Assembly: GCF_000151315.2 (NCBI RefSeq)
Contig: NW_011887292.1
Span: forward strand, 3,276,366 to 3,340,365
DNA length: 64,000 nt
Direction of reading: 5' to 3'
Origin: Capsaspora owczarzaki ATCC 30864
Taxonomy: Eukaryota > Opisthokonta > Filasterea
Part shown: positions 54,220 through 64,000 of the stretch, piece by piece
Layout: every line of letters begins with the position of its first letter
How positions within the stretch are numbered: the stretch's first letter is position 1
The notes under the pieces: generated by a model
What the model was told of the DNA's origin: nothing
Databases searched by the model: none
Seen by the model: only the letters and a program-made list of their open reading frames with translations
Made by a program: the position numbers and the translations under genes

Positions 54220-57200
54220 TTAGTCAAAGGTCGGATTGAGAATGGTCGACTGCGGGCGAGAGGGCAGGCGACGGGTACTGGGTGGCCGCGCACGCGTCTT
54301 CATCATGTCCACAAACGGACGATCCTTTTCCGACAGCTCCGTCTCCAAACTCGCATCCGAAGTTCCAAAGTCGCCCATTGAGGCAGTGGGAAGTGTGGAG
54401 CTGGCGACAGACGCTGTGCGAGCTCTGGGTGCTGGCTCGGACGTGGCGCGCGGCGCAAACAGAATGGCGTCGTCTTCATCCACAGCGCCAGTGTCAAAGA
54501 GGAAACCTCCAGCAAACGTCTTCGGAGCAGTTGGCACAGGTGCAGGAGCGACGGCCGCAACAGGCGCAGGTGCAGGGATTTTGGAGGCCGCTGGCTTTGG
54601 CTTGGGCTTCGGGGCAGGCGGCTTGACGGGCGATTTCGTGGCGCTTGCGGTTGGCACGGCTGGGCTGCTTGTTGGAATTGCGGCGGGTGTTCCAGAGGGT
54701 TCGTCGTCGTCGCTGGACCAGTCATCGTCGGCCTTCGTGGCGGATTCTTTGGATGCAAGCTGGCTGCTTGGCGCGGTTGGCTCTGGCGGAGGAGGAGCCA
54801 CTGAATCGTCCAATAAAGTTGCACTTGCGTCACTAGAGGAAGGGAGAGGGATGTCCAGTTCTGGCAAGCGAACATTTGCTTGCTCGACATCGTTCAAGAT
54901 GGGTTCATTGAGCTTTGTAGCAGCGGACTCGTGCACTTGCGGCTCGGAATCAGCCGCAACGGAAACAGCAGCAACTGGATCAGCAGCAACTGGTGCAGCC
55001 TCAACGGTACCGGCTGCAACGGCATCGGCTGCGACTGGATCGGAAGGACCATCCGAAGACTCAGACTCGGTGGCGCCTGCTACGTCGAGAGTCGAATCAG
55101 CAACGAGCTTTGGCGAGCTGATCGTTTCAGGCTCGTTGGAACCCGGAGCAGCCGCTTGCACGGGTACGCTCGGCTCGGATACTGCTCCAGTCGGTTCGAC
55201 AGTCAAAGCGGGGGCAGCAGCCAACGCATGTTCTTGCGTCGCAGCTGGGGAAATAGGCACCACCAAATCTGCCTTCTTCTCCTCCTGTGCATGCGCAGGC
55301 TCTGAGGGTAATGGCTCGCGAGCGTCCGCGACAGTCTTTGCATGAGCTTCATCAGGCTGAGCGATAGAATCCACTTGCTGGTCAGGGCCATCGGATGTTG
55401 TAGCCACGGGCGGCGGCCACGGCTTGGATTTTGTGATTGGCTTGGTGGTGGTCGGCTTTGTGGCAGGTGGGGTTGGTCGCTGCTGGGAGGTGACGGCGGT
55501 GAGTTGGTTCAATTCCGACGTGGCAGCGCGGACGGCGGCAACAACTTTGGCTTCAGTGTCCTCGGCGGCTTTCTGCGGCTTGGTGGCCAAGACCGGCTTG
55601 GGCTTGGGAGTGGGACGGGGCGGAGGCGCAGCCGCGGCCAATTTGGCAGCCTCCACATGATGGCGCTGCTGCTCGAGTTGGGCGTGCGCAATCTCCAAAA
55701 GCTCGCGCTCGCGGGCAATCTTTGCAGCCATCTCGGATTCGTCTTGCTTGGCACGCTGTGCGGCGTCCTTGGCCGCTGCTGCCTCGGCAGAGGCCGTCTG
55801 CACTTGCAACGTGGCCGTGGCGACCGCCGAGACCGCCTTGGCTTCCTTTGCTTGACTGACAGTGATGGTGTGCAACAGACGGGCAATTTCCACGCGAGCT
55901 CGGTCGAGCTCGTTCGAAAATTCGTTGCGCTCGGCCGCGCGAGCATCGTGAAGGGCGTCCACCTCGCGGCGAGCCTCTGCACACTGCTTTTCCATGGCGA
56001 AAGCACGGGAGTCTGCTGCCAGGGCGCGCTCCTCGGCCAGGCGAAGCATGGTGTAATGGGTTTCGGCCTTGATGGTCTGCTGTTGCTCCGATCCAGCCGC
56101 GAGCACGCGATTCGTGAGCTCTTTGTTGCGCGTCTCCAAGAGGCGGACTTGCTCGGTGGCATGGGCCAGGCGTTCTTCGGCCATGCTGGCGCGTTCCTCA
56201 AGGAGGCGGAGATCAGCGCGATAGTCCACTTCCGACATCATGGTGTCGTACGGCGAAGCTCCCGAGCTGGATTCCGGTCGCAGAGAGGCAAGGAGATCCG
56301 AGTACGAGGTGGCTGTCGAGTCCAAGAGCAGCGACGTGGACGAGTACACGGACGATCCATAGGACGTCGAGGACGCCATACCAGTAGTTTGGGCCTTGGT
56401 GGTGGAGCCAGCGGGCAACATGGACGTCGAAGAGAACGAGAGGAATGGAACACTGCTCGTGTTGGCTGCACGGTCGGCCATGAGCATTTCCGACTGACGG
56501 GCGTCCTGGAGCTCGCCTTCCAATTCGGACACGCGCGTTTGCAGCGACTCCACCATCCGCTCGGAATGGTGCAGGTCCACTTCCAGCGATGAGAGTTTCA
56601 GCTCCATCTGAGCACCTGCATCCCGGTGCTCGGTGAGCGTGCGGCTGAGCGCGTTTGTCTAAAGTATACAGCAGCAGAAAACAAAGCCAGGTCAGAATCC
56701 AACAATCTACAACAATCGACCACAACTCTGAAAATCATCACGATTTCACGACCGACCGACCTGCTCTTGAAGCACAGCAATCGTGTTTGCGTGCGCAGTG
56801 CGCTCGTTCTTCTCGTGCGTGGCTGCAAAAGCGAGCCGAGCATTCTCCTTGGTCAGCTCTGAGACCTTGGCCGAGAGTCGCGCAATTTCATCCTGAGCAA
56901 GCGCACCTGCAGCCTGGGCAGTGGCAACTGCAGCCAGCACCGCCGTCGAGACTGCAGCGTCGAGGTCGACCTGCCTGTACTTGAACTCGGAGATGGTCGG
57001 CCGAGCGACTTCCACGAGTTTTGCTGGTCCTGCCTGAGCAGCTGGAGCCACAGTGGCGGTTGGTTCTGGGACGGTGACTGCAGCCTGGGCTTCTCCTGGA
57101 CGGCCTGCTTGATCTTGTTCTTCCTGATCTTCTTGATCTTTTTCGTCATGCTCATCATCGTCGGATGGCTTGTCGGACTGGGACGCAACTTCCTCGGCTG

Positions 57201-57573
57201 GCGGCGGTTTGACGGTAATCCAGTCTGCATCTGCCTCGTCCGTGTCCGTGTCGACGTCGTCGGGGCGATCGTTGTTCTCAGACTGCGGCTCATCTGATGC
57301 TTCATCAGCTGCTGCTGCTGAGGCTGGTTTAGCTTCCTGCGTCTCCACCACGTCGTCGCCGTCACTCTGAATCGTCGGCTCTGCTTCCCGCGTCTCCACG
57401 TCGCTGCTCACACTCTCGCTGACTTCGGTCGCTGACTCAACTGCATCATCATCATCATCACCGTCGTTGTTGTTGTTCAGCACTGGCACTGCAGCAGCGT
57501 CAGCATCGGCATCCGTTGCAGTGGTCGAGTCGAGCAACGCAGCGTCACTTGACTCGAGTGAAATTTCCGCCAT
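54220..57573 (-). CDS. Large acidic coiled-coil protein of unknown function
   Basis: Two exons, 57573-56761 and 56658-54220, join in phase to about 1083 residues. Residues 1-200 are Asp/Glu/Ser/Ala-rich; 210-300 and 400-620 are long heptad-type coiled coils (for example LSSLEVDLHHSERMVESL and ARVEIARLLHTITVSQ), split by a Ser/Thr-rich region. A long Pro/Ala/Ser/Thr linker follows. The C-terminus has FAGGFLFDTGAVDEDDAILF and ends with an Arg/Pro/Ser-rich TRARPPSTRRLPSRP. That ending loosely recalls the RPK..RRPPSR motifs of FAM21/CapZIP-type capping-protein-binding proteins; this is only a pattern resemblance. Trafficking or cytoskeletal scaffolding is possible but not shown. I do not recognise an ortholog. 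Confidence 0.7.
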
Positions 57574-57890
57574 TTTGATGGAAAAACAGAAAAAAAAAAA
57601 AAAAAAAAAAAAAACTGATCCCAAAAGAATTCAATGTGTCAAACAAGCAAACAACCAGAACAACGGCGGCGCTGAAGACTCACGCAAACACACACACACA
57701 CAAAAAGTGAAACAACGCACGCCACAAAAAGGGAACGCTGGCAAAAGTAGCAGCGCACACAGAGACAACAAATCACGCACAAGAGAAAGATCTCAGGTAC
57801 AGAGGAACAGAGAAATAACAATGATGCAAAAAAAAAGGGGTAACTTTGAGGGTTTCTCGCGGCCCGCAGCGAGACAGGAATATGCACAAA
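57574..57890. other. Intergenic region between the I-BAR gene and the coiled-coil gene
   Basis: Tandem same-strand spacing of about 317 bp with an A-run at 57591-57614 and CACACA repeats near 57690-57702. It must hold the coiled-coil gene promoter and the I-BAR 3' end. Confidence 0.5.
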
Positions 57891-60800
57891 TTAGACGACT
57901 CGGCCCACACCGGGTGCTGCCGAGCGGTCGTTCGTCACGGTCTTCTTCAATTTGGTGCCTGCTTGAATGGAGCCGAGAAGAGCGCCACGCTCGCCACTGC
58001 CGCCGCCGCCGCCACCGCCGCCGCCGCTTTTGCCTGCTTTGCCTGCAGGAGGAGCTTTGGGGGCAGGTGGAGGCATGGGTGGGCCTCCGCCCATCATTGG
58101 CGGCGGCGGCGGAATGCCACCGCCTCCCATTGGAGGCATTGGCGGGGCCGGTGGCCCTGCGACCGACCCGCGAATCGTGCCCATCTGGGGCATTTTGGGT
58201 GGCGTCGGCATGCCGCCGCCGGCTGGTGGAGCAGCGGCAGCAGCTGAAGGAGCCTTCATGGCAATTGGGGGCATCTTTGGCGCGGCAGGAGGCGGGGGAG
58301 TCGAAGCGGCCTTCGGCATGGTGGCCGGGGGTGCCATAGGCTTGGCCATGGCAGGCGGAGCGACCGAGTTGCGGGAAAGAGTGCCGGTGGCGGACGCGGG
58401 CCGTGGTGCAGCGGGCAGCGGACGGTCCTCTTCCTCCTCGCGCGCAGGCGGCGGAGGCACTGCAGCGACGCTTGGCGCACGAAGAGTAGCAGTCGCTGTT
58501 GGAGGTGGAGGGCCACCGCTCGCCTTACGCACAGCATAGGCAGCAGGGAACCAGCCCTTCTGGCCCGACTTGACGAGCGTTCCAAACATCCAGCCGTCCT
58601 CTTCTTCTCCTTCGACAGTAATTTCGTCATTCTACGACAAGAGCAGCCACAAGCGATTAGAGAGGGAGACAAAAAATCAAACTTCAGTGAGGGAAGGCGT
58701 GGGTCGGGGAGGTAGCAAAACAAAACAAACAAAGAACAAAAAAAAAAAAAAAACCAGAAGAAAAAAAACTGCAGCCCTGTTCCAATAGACAACTGCAATT
58801 GAACGCGTACCTCAGTGAGACCAAGCTTGTCGTCGCCATCTGCCACGTATTTGAACACGGCAACCATCAGGCGACCAGCCGGCGGAGTAGGAGGCGGCGG
58901 GGGCTGAACAATCGCCGGCGGAGTTTGGACGGCGGGCGCTCGCGGAGCGGCAGGGGCGGCAGGGGCGGCAGGGACCATGGGCTCGCCTCGCACAGGTGGC
59001 GGCGGGATGGCCATTGTGGGTGGCGCGATATTTTGTTGCGAACCGCGCAGTCCACCCGGAGGCATGGGCTGCTGCATGCTCGGAGTGCGTGCGACTTGGG
59101 CGCTTGGCGGCCCAGGTGGGCCACTTGACTGGCGCTGGGGCTGTTGCTGCTGCTGCATCGGAGGAGGCGGCGGACCACCCATGCCAGGCATCATCGGCGG
59201 CGGTGGTGGGCCGCCCCCCATAGAAGCGCTGGACTGGCGACTGAGCTGCTGTTGTTGCTGCTGCATAGGAGGAGGAGGAGGAGGACCGCCCATGCCAGGC
59301 GGCGGAGGCGGAGGCGGGGGACCACCACCACCGCCCCCTGCGTTCGGCGGAGGAGCCGGTGTGCGTGGATTTCGCTGAATACCCAAGTTGAAATCCGAGT
59401 CATAAATGGGGTCGTACGGCTTCTGCACCGGTCCTGATCCATCTGCAGCCAAAGGAACGAACGTGCGTTCTTCAAACTGCTCTCAGAGTTTTGTTGTTCG
59501 AAGGTGAGCAGCAGGAAAAGGAGAACGACCCACGCAATGGGATTCGCTTTCAAACGGAACAGCAACGACTCACGCGAACAAGGGCTTCGCTGGTTTCTGG
59601 CAACTCGTCAGGCGACACGGCCAGCTTGTACCATTCCGCAAGGTTGTTTTGCAGCGAATCCGCAGACTGGACAGGAAGCAAAACACAAGCACAATGAGAT
59701 CATGCCCCCCCAGCAAACGCTCAAAAGAGACTGTCAGCAACGTTTGGCACAACATACAAAGCGATACGTGTCAACCTCGGACTTGATGACAGAGGCGTAG
59801 TGCATGAGCAAGAAGCAATAGCGCTTGCGCTCTTCGACCAAAACCTGCCGCAGAATGTCTTGGCGAGCCACGTCCATTTCCTTGGTGCGCTCAGTGATCA
59901 TTTGCAGGGACTGGCATCAAACGAGGGAAGATGAATCGACAGAACAAGGTACGGTTGGCATCAGATAGGCACACTCAGAGTCGACTCCCCCCCCCCCGAC
60001 GAAATGAAGCAAACGAAATACCTGTTGCAGAGTCGAGCCACCTCCAGCCGTCTTTTTGGCGGCTTTGGAAACCTTCTCAGACTCCTTTTCGGCGTTCTTG
60101 ATGTTGTTACGCAAGTCTCGGAGCTGGGAGGTGAAGTGCGACTCGAGCTTGGTCACCTGTTTCTTGTCCGAGTCAATCTTCTCCTTCAGCGGGATGATCA
60201 ACTCGCTCATGAGCGTGTTGGCGATCGCATCGCGCCTTGACTCAATCTCGCGGTGCACTTCGCTGATCTGTGTCAGCAAACACACAAAACATTGGACAAA
60301 AAAAAAAGTGAGACATTGGTCTCTTGGAGCCATCGGCTCCCCCCCCCCCGCCTCCGCTTCTCATTTTTCACCTACCTGATGCAAGCCAACGCCGAGATCG
60401 CCCGTGGCGCCCCTGGCTGAGGACGCGAGTTGTGCGACGACTGCGAACGCCTCCAAGAATTGCATTGAAGCCTTTGTCGATTCCTTGATCGAGTCATGGT
60501 AGCGCGTCGTGGCTTTGACAAACTGAGCGTGATCAAAGCAGAGACAGAATGAGACAGGATGACACAGCACAATGCAACTTGAAACAAACAAAATCAGCAA
60601 CACAACTCTTGAATCTCCAAACATATTCCTAAACTGAAACTGAAGCTGAAGGTTGATTTTTTTTTTTTTTTTTTTTTTTTTTTGTGTTGAATTTGATGTC
60701 AGCCGATTGCGTATTTCAGTCTGCAACTCGGCCACAACTGAGCAACTGAACTGCCATGGTGGACATTGCTGGTAGCAAACGAAGCAAAGATACGCAAAAA

Positions 60801-61589
60801 GGGGGTCGGGTTGGATACGTCGGGCGTTCGGGTGTTTGGGTGGGAAAACGAGGACAAAGGGAAAAAAAAAAAAAAAAAAGATCACTATGGAAAGTCCAAG
60901 AAAAGATCAAAAAAAAAAAAAAAAGGTCGGAAGATCTGCTCTTGAGATTGACCGTCGCACGCTGTGGCGCAAAACAGCATGGCTGGGAAGACCAGAAAGC
61001 CAGTGCAGACGAAGGAGGGGGTGGGGGTTTGGATGGTGGCGAAAGGTGAGAGCCGCGGGGCGAGGAATGGACAGCGCGACTGCGTAAGAGAGAATTCAGC
61101 ACACCAACACCGACCACACCGACCAACACCGACCACACCGACCACCGACCACCGACCAAGCAGCGCAAGCTTGACCAATCAATGGCCAGTCACTCAACGC
61201 AGCCACTTTGTGGGGCGACGAGTTGGCGGCTCGCGATTGTCCACAACGCAAAATCACAACAATCACAACGACAACAACAACAACAACCCACAACAACCAC
61301 AGCAAGCACAGATCTGCAAGCGGGGTTTCGCTGTTGCAAAAGTGCGCTGACAGGCAAAGTTGTCGACTCGCTTTCCCCCCCTTTAACGAGATGAATTGCT
61401 CGGTTCAACACGACAGCGCATTCGAAGCGTTGGACGAACGAGAGACAAGTCGAAAAAAAAAAAAAAAAAAAAAAAAAAAACAAAGGAAAGGAAAGGGACG
61501 GTTACAGTTTCCCATTGAGGACCGCAGTTCTTGAGCTTGCCGAGGACCTCGAACGCGAGGTTTTCCACCCCTTCGGACTTGTTTGACAT
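57891..61589 (-). CDS. IRSp53-like I-BAR protein with SH3 and WH2 domains
   Basis: Seven exons, all in phase 0, give 709 residues: 61589-61506, 60522-60376, 60267-60022, 59910-59758, 59666-59574, 59476-58811 and 58631-57891. Residues 1 to about 240 form an IMD/I-BAR domain of the IRSp53/MIM type (FVKATTRYHDSIKESTKAS, ISEVHREIESRRDAIANTLM, LRQVLVEERKRYCFLLMHY). A Pro-rich tract with PPPPPP runs follows. The SH3 domain is split by the last intron (VAVFKYVADGDDKLGLTENDEITV...GWMFGTLVKSGQKGWFP, about 442-500). A second Pro-rich part leads to a C-terminal WH2 actin-monomer-binding motif (ALLGSIQAGTKLKKT). The protein should bend membranes outward and link Rho-GTPase signals to actin in filopodia. 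Intron 1 (about 983 nt) is the longest of the gene; exon 1 is the least certain. Confidence 0.88.
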
Positions 61590-61925
61590 TTGACGCTTTT
61601 TTGGTGTGGGGGGAAAAAAGTGTCGTCAAAGCCGAGGAGACGAAAAATAAACGATCAACGCACAAGCCAAACAAACAAACAAAAAGAAAAAAAAAAAAGA
61701 AAAAAGAAAAAAAAAAAAGAAAAAAAAAAAGACTGGAAAAATCGAAAAGAATCGAGCAATTTGGGTCATCATCATGCAGCATCAACGTCAGCCGAGCGAC
61801 GACGATGGTGATCAGTTGATGCGTAATGTCAAAGTAGATGAAGGAAACATGCAAAAAAACCGGGACCGGAAGAGCGTCTAGTCTTTTGAATACAAACAAA
61901 AGAGACGGCGCGCACTCACTTCCAA
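61590..61925. promoter_or_regulatory. Bidirectional promoter region (I-BAR gene / SUCO)
   Basis: 336 bp separate two divergent start codons. It is A-rich on the plus strand (A/AAG runs at 61680-61735). No TATA box or known site is evident. Confidence 0.45.
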
Positions 61926-64000
61926 ATGCGAGCAATCGGACTCTGTGTGCTACTCGCGGTCTCGGTGCTGGTGGTGGGCAGCGCGGTTGCCGCGATCGGA
62001 GGCGTCGCACAAGACACAGAGTCTGCTGCTGTCAGGAGCGCGCAACCGGCAGCCGAAGCGACCACTGCTGTCGATGCCGTTGCTCAGCAGCCACCATCGC
62101 ACGAGGACGAGGCTGCAAGAGTGGCTGTCAAGGACGATGACGTGGAACCACCACAGTCAGTGCCGTCCACTCTGCGAAGAGCGAGCAGTGAGACAACAAC
62201 GCCGCCACACGAGCCAGTTACTGCAGCAGACGCGACATTACGCGACGCAGCGATCGCGGACGAGCAACCAGGGCAAGCGCAAGCCACGCCAACACCAAGC
62301 TCAAGCGAGCAGGCAGACTCTGCTCCATCCGACGCACCGTCAGCGCCTAGAGACGAAGCACTAGCAAGTCAAGAGCCGCGGCAGCAGCAGCTGTCAGGGC
62401 AAGACGCCGTCCCTCCAATGCCCGCTGCCGACGAAGCGTTGCGGTAAAACCAAACTCTCTCGTCCTGCACTTCCGTTTCGCAAACAGCACTGGATCTCAC
62501 TCGCGTTGTCTACGTTTCGTTTTGATGGGCTTTGGTGTTGCATAGGGATACGCCGCCGTCACTGGTCGAATCGGGCGTGGGACCGACCGCACCTGTTGCT
62601 ACCACTGGAAGCACGGTGATTGATGTGCCACCACACGCAAGCACATCATCAAGTGACCCAGCAGAGCCAACAGAAACCAGCTCGACAGAAGCAGAAGCAG
62701 AAACAAGCAAAGTGACAACTGCACCCACTCCGTCACTCAGCAGTGCCACACCAGCACCATCCACCCAGCCACCACCATCTGCTGTTGTTCCCACCGCTTC
62801 TAGCCCAGCTGCACCACCCCTCGAGTCGCATCATCTCCCTACGTTCGAAGAGTGGCGCGATACCCAACTGGCACTCGATAAAGAGCGCAGCGCTCAGCTG
62901 TCAATTTCGCGCCAAAAGCGAAGAGAGGCTCGCGAAAAGCGGCAGCGAGAGCAAGAGCAACATGCTCTTGCAACGCACCAGGACCATGCTAGTCAGGACG
63001 AGCATGACGCGGTGGCAGCAGCAGCAGCCCGGAGTAACTTTGCCTCTGCCGACTGCACGGCCAAGGTGCTCAGCAACAATGCCGAGGCACAGCACGCCTC
63101 CGCGCTGCTCATGGATAACCGGGACTATTACATGCTCAACCCATGTTCGGCACCGCAAAAGTGGGTGGTGATTGAGCTTTGTGAGGACTTGCTGGTCGAC
63201 ACCGTCGAGATTAGTTCGTGGGAGCTCTTCTCATCGCGCGTCAAGGACTTTCGAGTTTCTGTCAGCGATCGCTTCCCAGTCAAGAGCTGGGTGCCGCTTG
63301 GCACCTTTACTGCCAACGAGCCGCGCGGCACTCAGCGCTTTGAGGTCGCATCACCGCTCATCTGGGCCAAGTATGTCAAGTTTGAATTTCTTTCCTACCA
63401 CGGCAGTGAATTTTACTGCCTGCTCACCCAAGTGGGTGTGTATGGTACCACCATGATGGAGGAATTCAAAAACACCATTTACCAGGCCGAGCTGGCCGAT
63501 CGCAAAGCGGCAGAAGACGAGGCCGACGATCATGCGCTCGACCCAGACATGCACGACCACGATACACTCGATAGCGGTATCAACAGTAGCAGGTTTGTGC
63601 ATGCAGAGCCGGCAGTCGATATTGCGACAGACCCTGATGCTGTACAGCCACTGGGAGACCTCTCCCAGCCAAACGCGCAAGCACCTGTCTGTGGCGTCCT
63701 CGATGAAGAGGATGATGACGAGTATCTTGAAGATGAGTACGAGGATGAGCCGTTTCCAGTACCTCAACAATTTGAAGTGGATGAAGATGTGTTTGTTGCG
63801 GGGGCACCCGCAGAACAAAGTGCCGACGACAAGCCCTCGTCCCGGCCGCAACCCGAACAACTACAACACCAGCAGCTTTGCGCAGAAGACGATTCGCATG
63901 TGGCCGAGTGTGCTCTGGAGACTACAGAGCTCAAGTCCGGCTCGGACGAGAGTTCGGTTCCTTTCACGAACAAGCCAGTTGTCGAACCAGAGGCCGATCA
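61926..64000 (+). CDS. SUCO: SUCO/Slp1-type SUN-domain protein, partial (runs off right edge)
   Basis: Two exons are visible, 61926-62443 and 62546 to beyond 64000, about 658 residues so far. An N-terminal signal peptide (MRAIGLCVLLAVSVLVVGSAVA) is followed by about 300 residues rich in Ser, Thr, Ala, Pro and Glu. A basic helical stretch (about 320-350) precedes the SUN-like domain at about 365-500: NFASADCTAKVLSNN, LLMDNRDYYMLNPCS, WVVIELCEDLLVDTVEISSWELFSS, KDFRVSVSDRFP, WVPLGTF, YVKFEFLSYHGSEFYCLLTQVGVYGTTMMEEF. This matches the SUCO/Slp1 branch, ER membrane proteins with a luminal SUN domain that guard other membrane proteins from degradation, rather than nuclear-envelope SUN1/2. Acidic sequence follows. 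The expected transmembrane helix and C-terminus lie beyond the window. Confidence 0.92.

Overview
The window is nuclear DNA of a unicellular eukaryote with short GT-AG introns (mostly about 50-400 nt), GC-rich coding blocks, long A/T homopolymers between genes, and genes packed on both strands. The gene set includes a CSL/RBP-J factor, an E2F with animal-type cyclin-binding and pocket-protein motifs, an I-BAR+SH3+WH2 protein, NBR1 and ISG12/IFI27-like proteins. This points to a unicellular holozoan. A filasterean such as Capsaspora owczarzaki is my best guess, inferred from gene content only. No virus-like element, IS or CRISPR array was seen.

Layout, left to right. 0-10 kb: an RCC1-repeat protein running off the left edge (-); ATXN7L3/SGF11 of the SAGA deubiquitinase module (+, 10 exons, one of 5 nt); a LON-N-domain protein (-); and three tandem ISG12/IFI27-like genes (-) with repeated promoter and 3' segments. 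10-30 kb: a half-size fimbrin-like protein (-); the DEAD-box helicase DBP10/DDX54 (-); CSL/RBPJ (+, 10 exons); a large tyrosine-phosphatase-like protein (+); and NBR1 (-, PB1-ZZ-FW-UBA). 30-46 kb: a tRNA-Ala(AGC) (-); a 15-exon PGM2-type phosphohexo/pentomutase (+); a microcephalin-like BRCT protein (-); a TMEM60-like membrane protein (+); E2F (-); an FLVCR/SLC49 transporter (+); and ribosomal protein eS4 (-). 46-64 kb: a P-loop ATPase that runs into an assembly gap (+); an orphan ORF (+); a GNAT acetyltransferase (-) divergent from VMA22/CCDC115 (+); an MTMR2-type myotubularin whose frame is broken by a 14-bp tandem duplication (-); a coiled-coil protein (-); an IRSp53-like I-BAR protein (-); and a SUCO/Slp1 SUN-domain protein (+) running off the right edge.

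The genes do not form one pathway. Several are regulators usually discussed in animals: CSL, E2F, SAGA-DUB, microcephalin, IRSp53, NBR1 and ISG12. Intron-exon structures were rebuilt by hand from splice consensus, phase and family homology, so individual boundaries may be off by a few bases. First exons of the E2F and microcephalin-like genes were not found.
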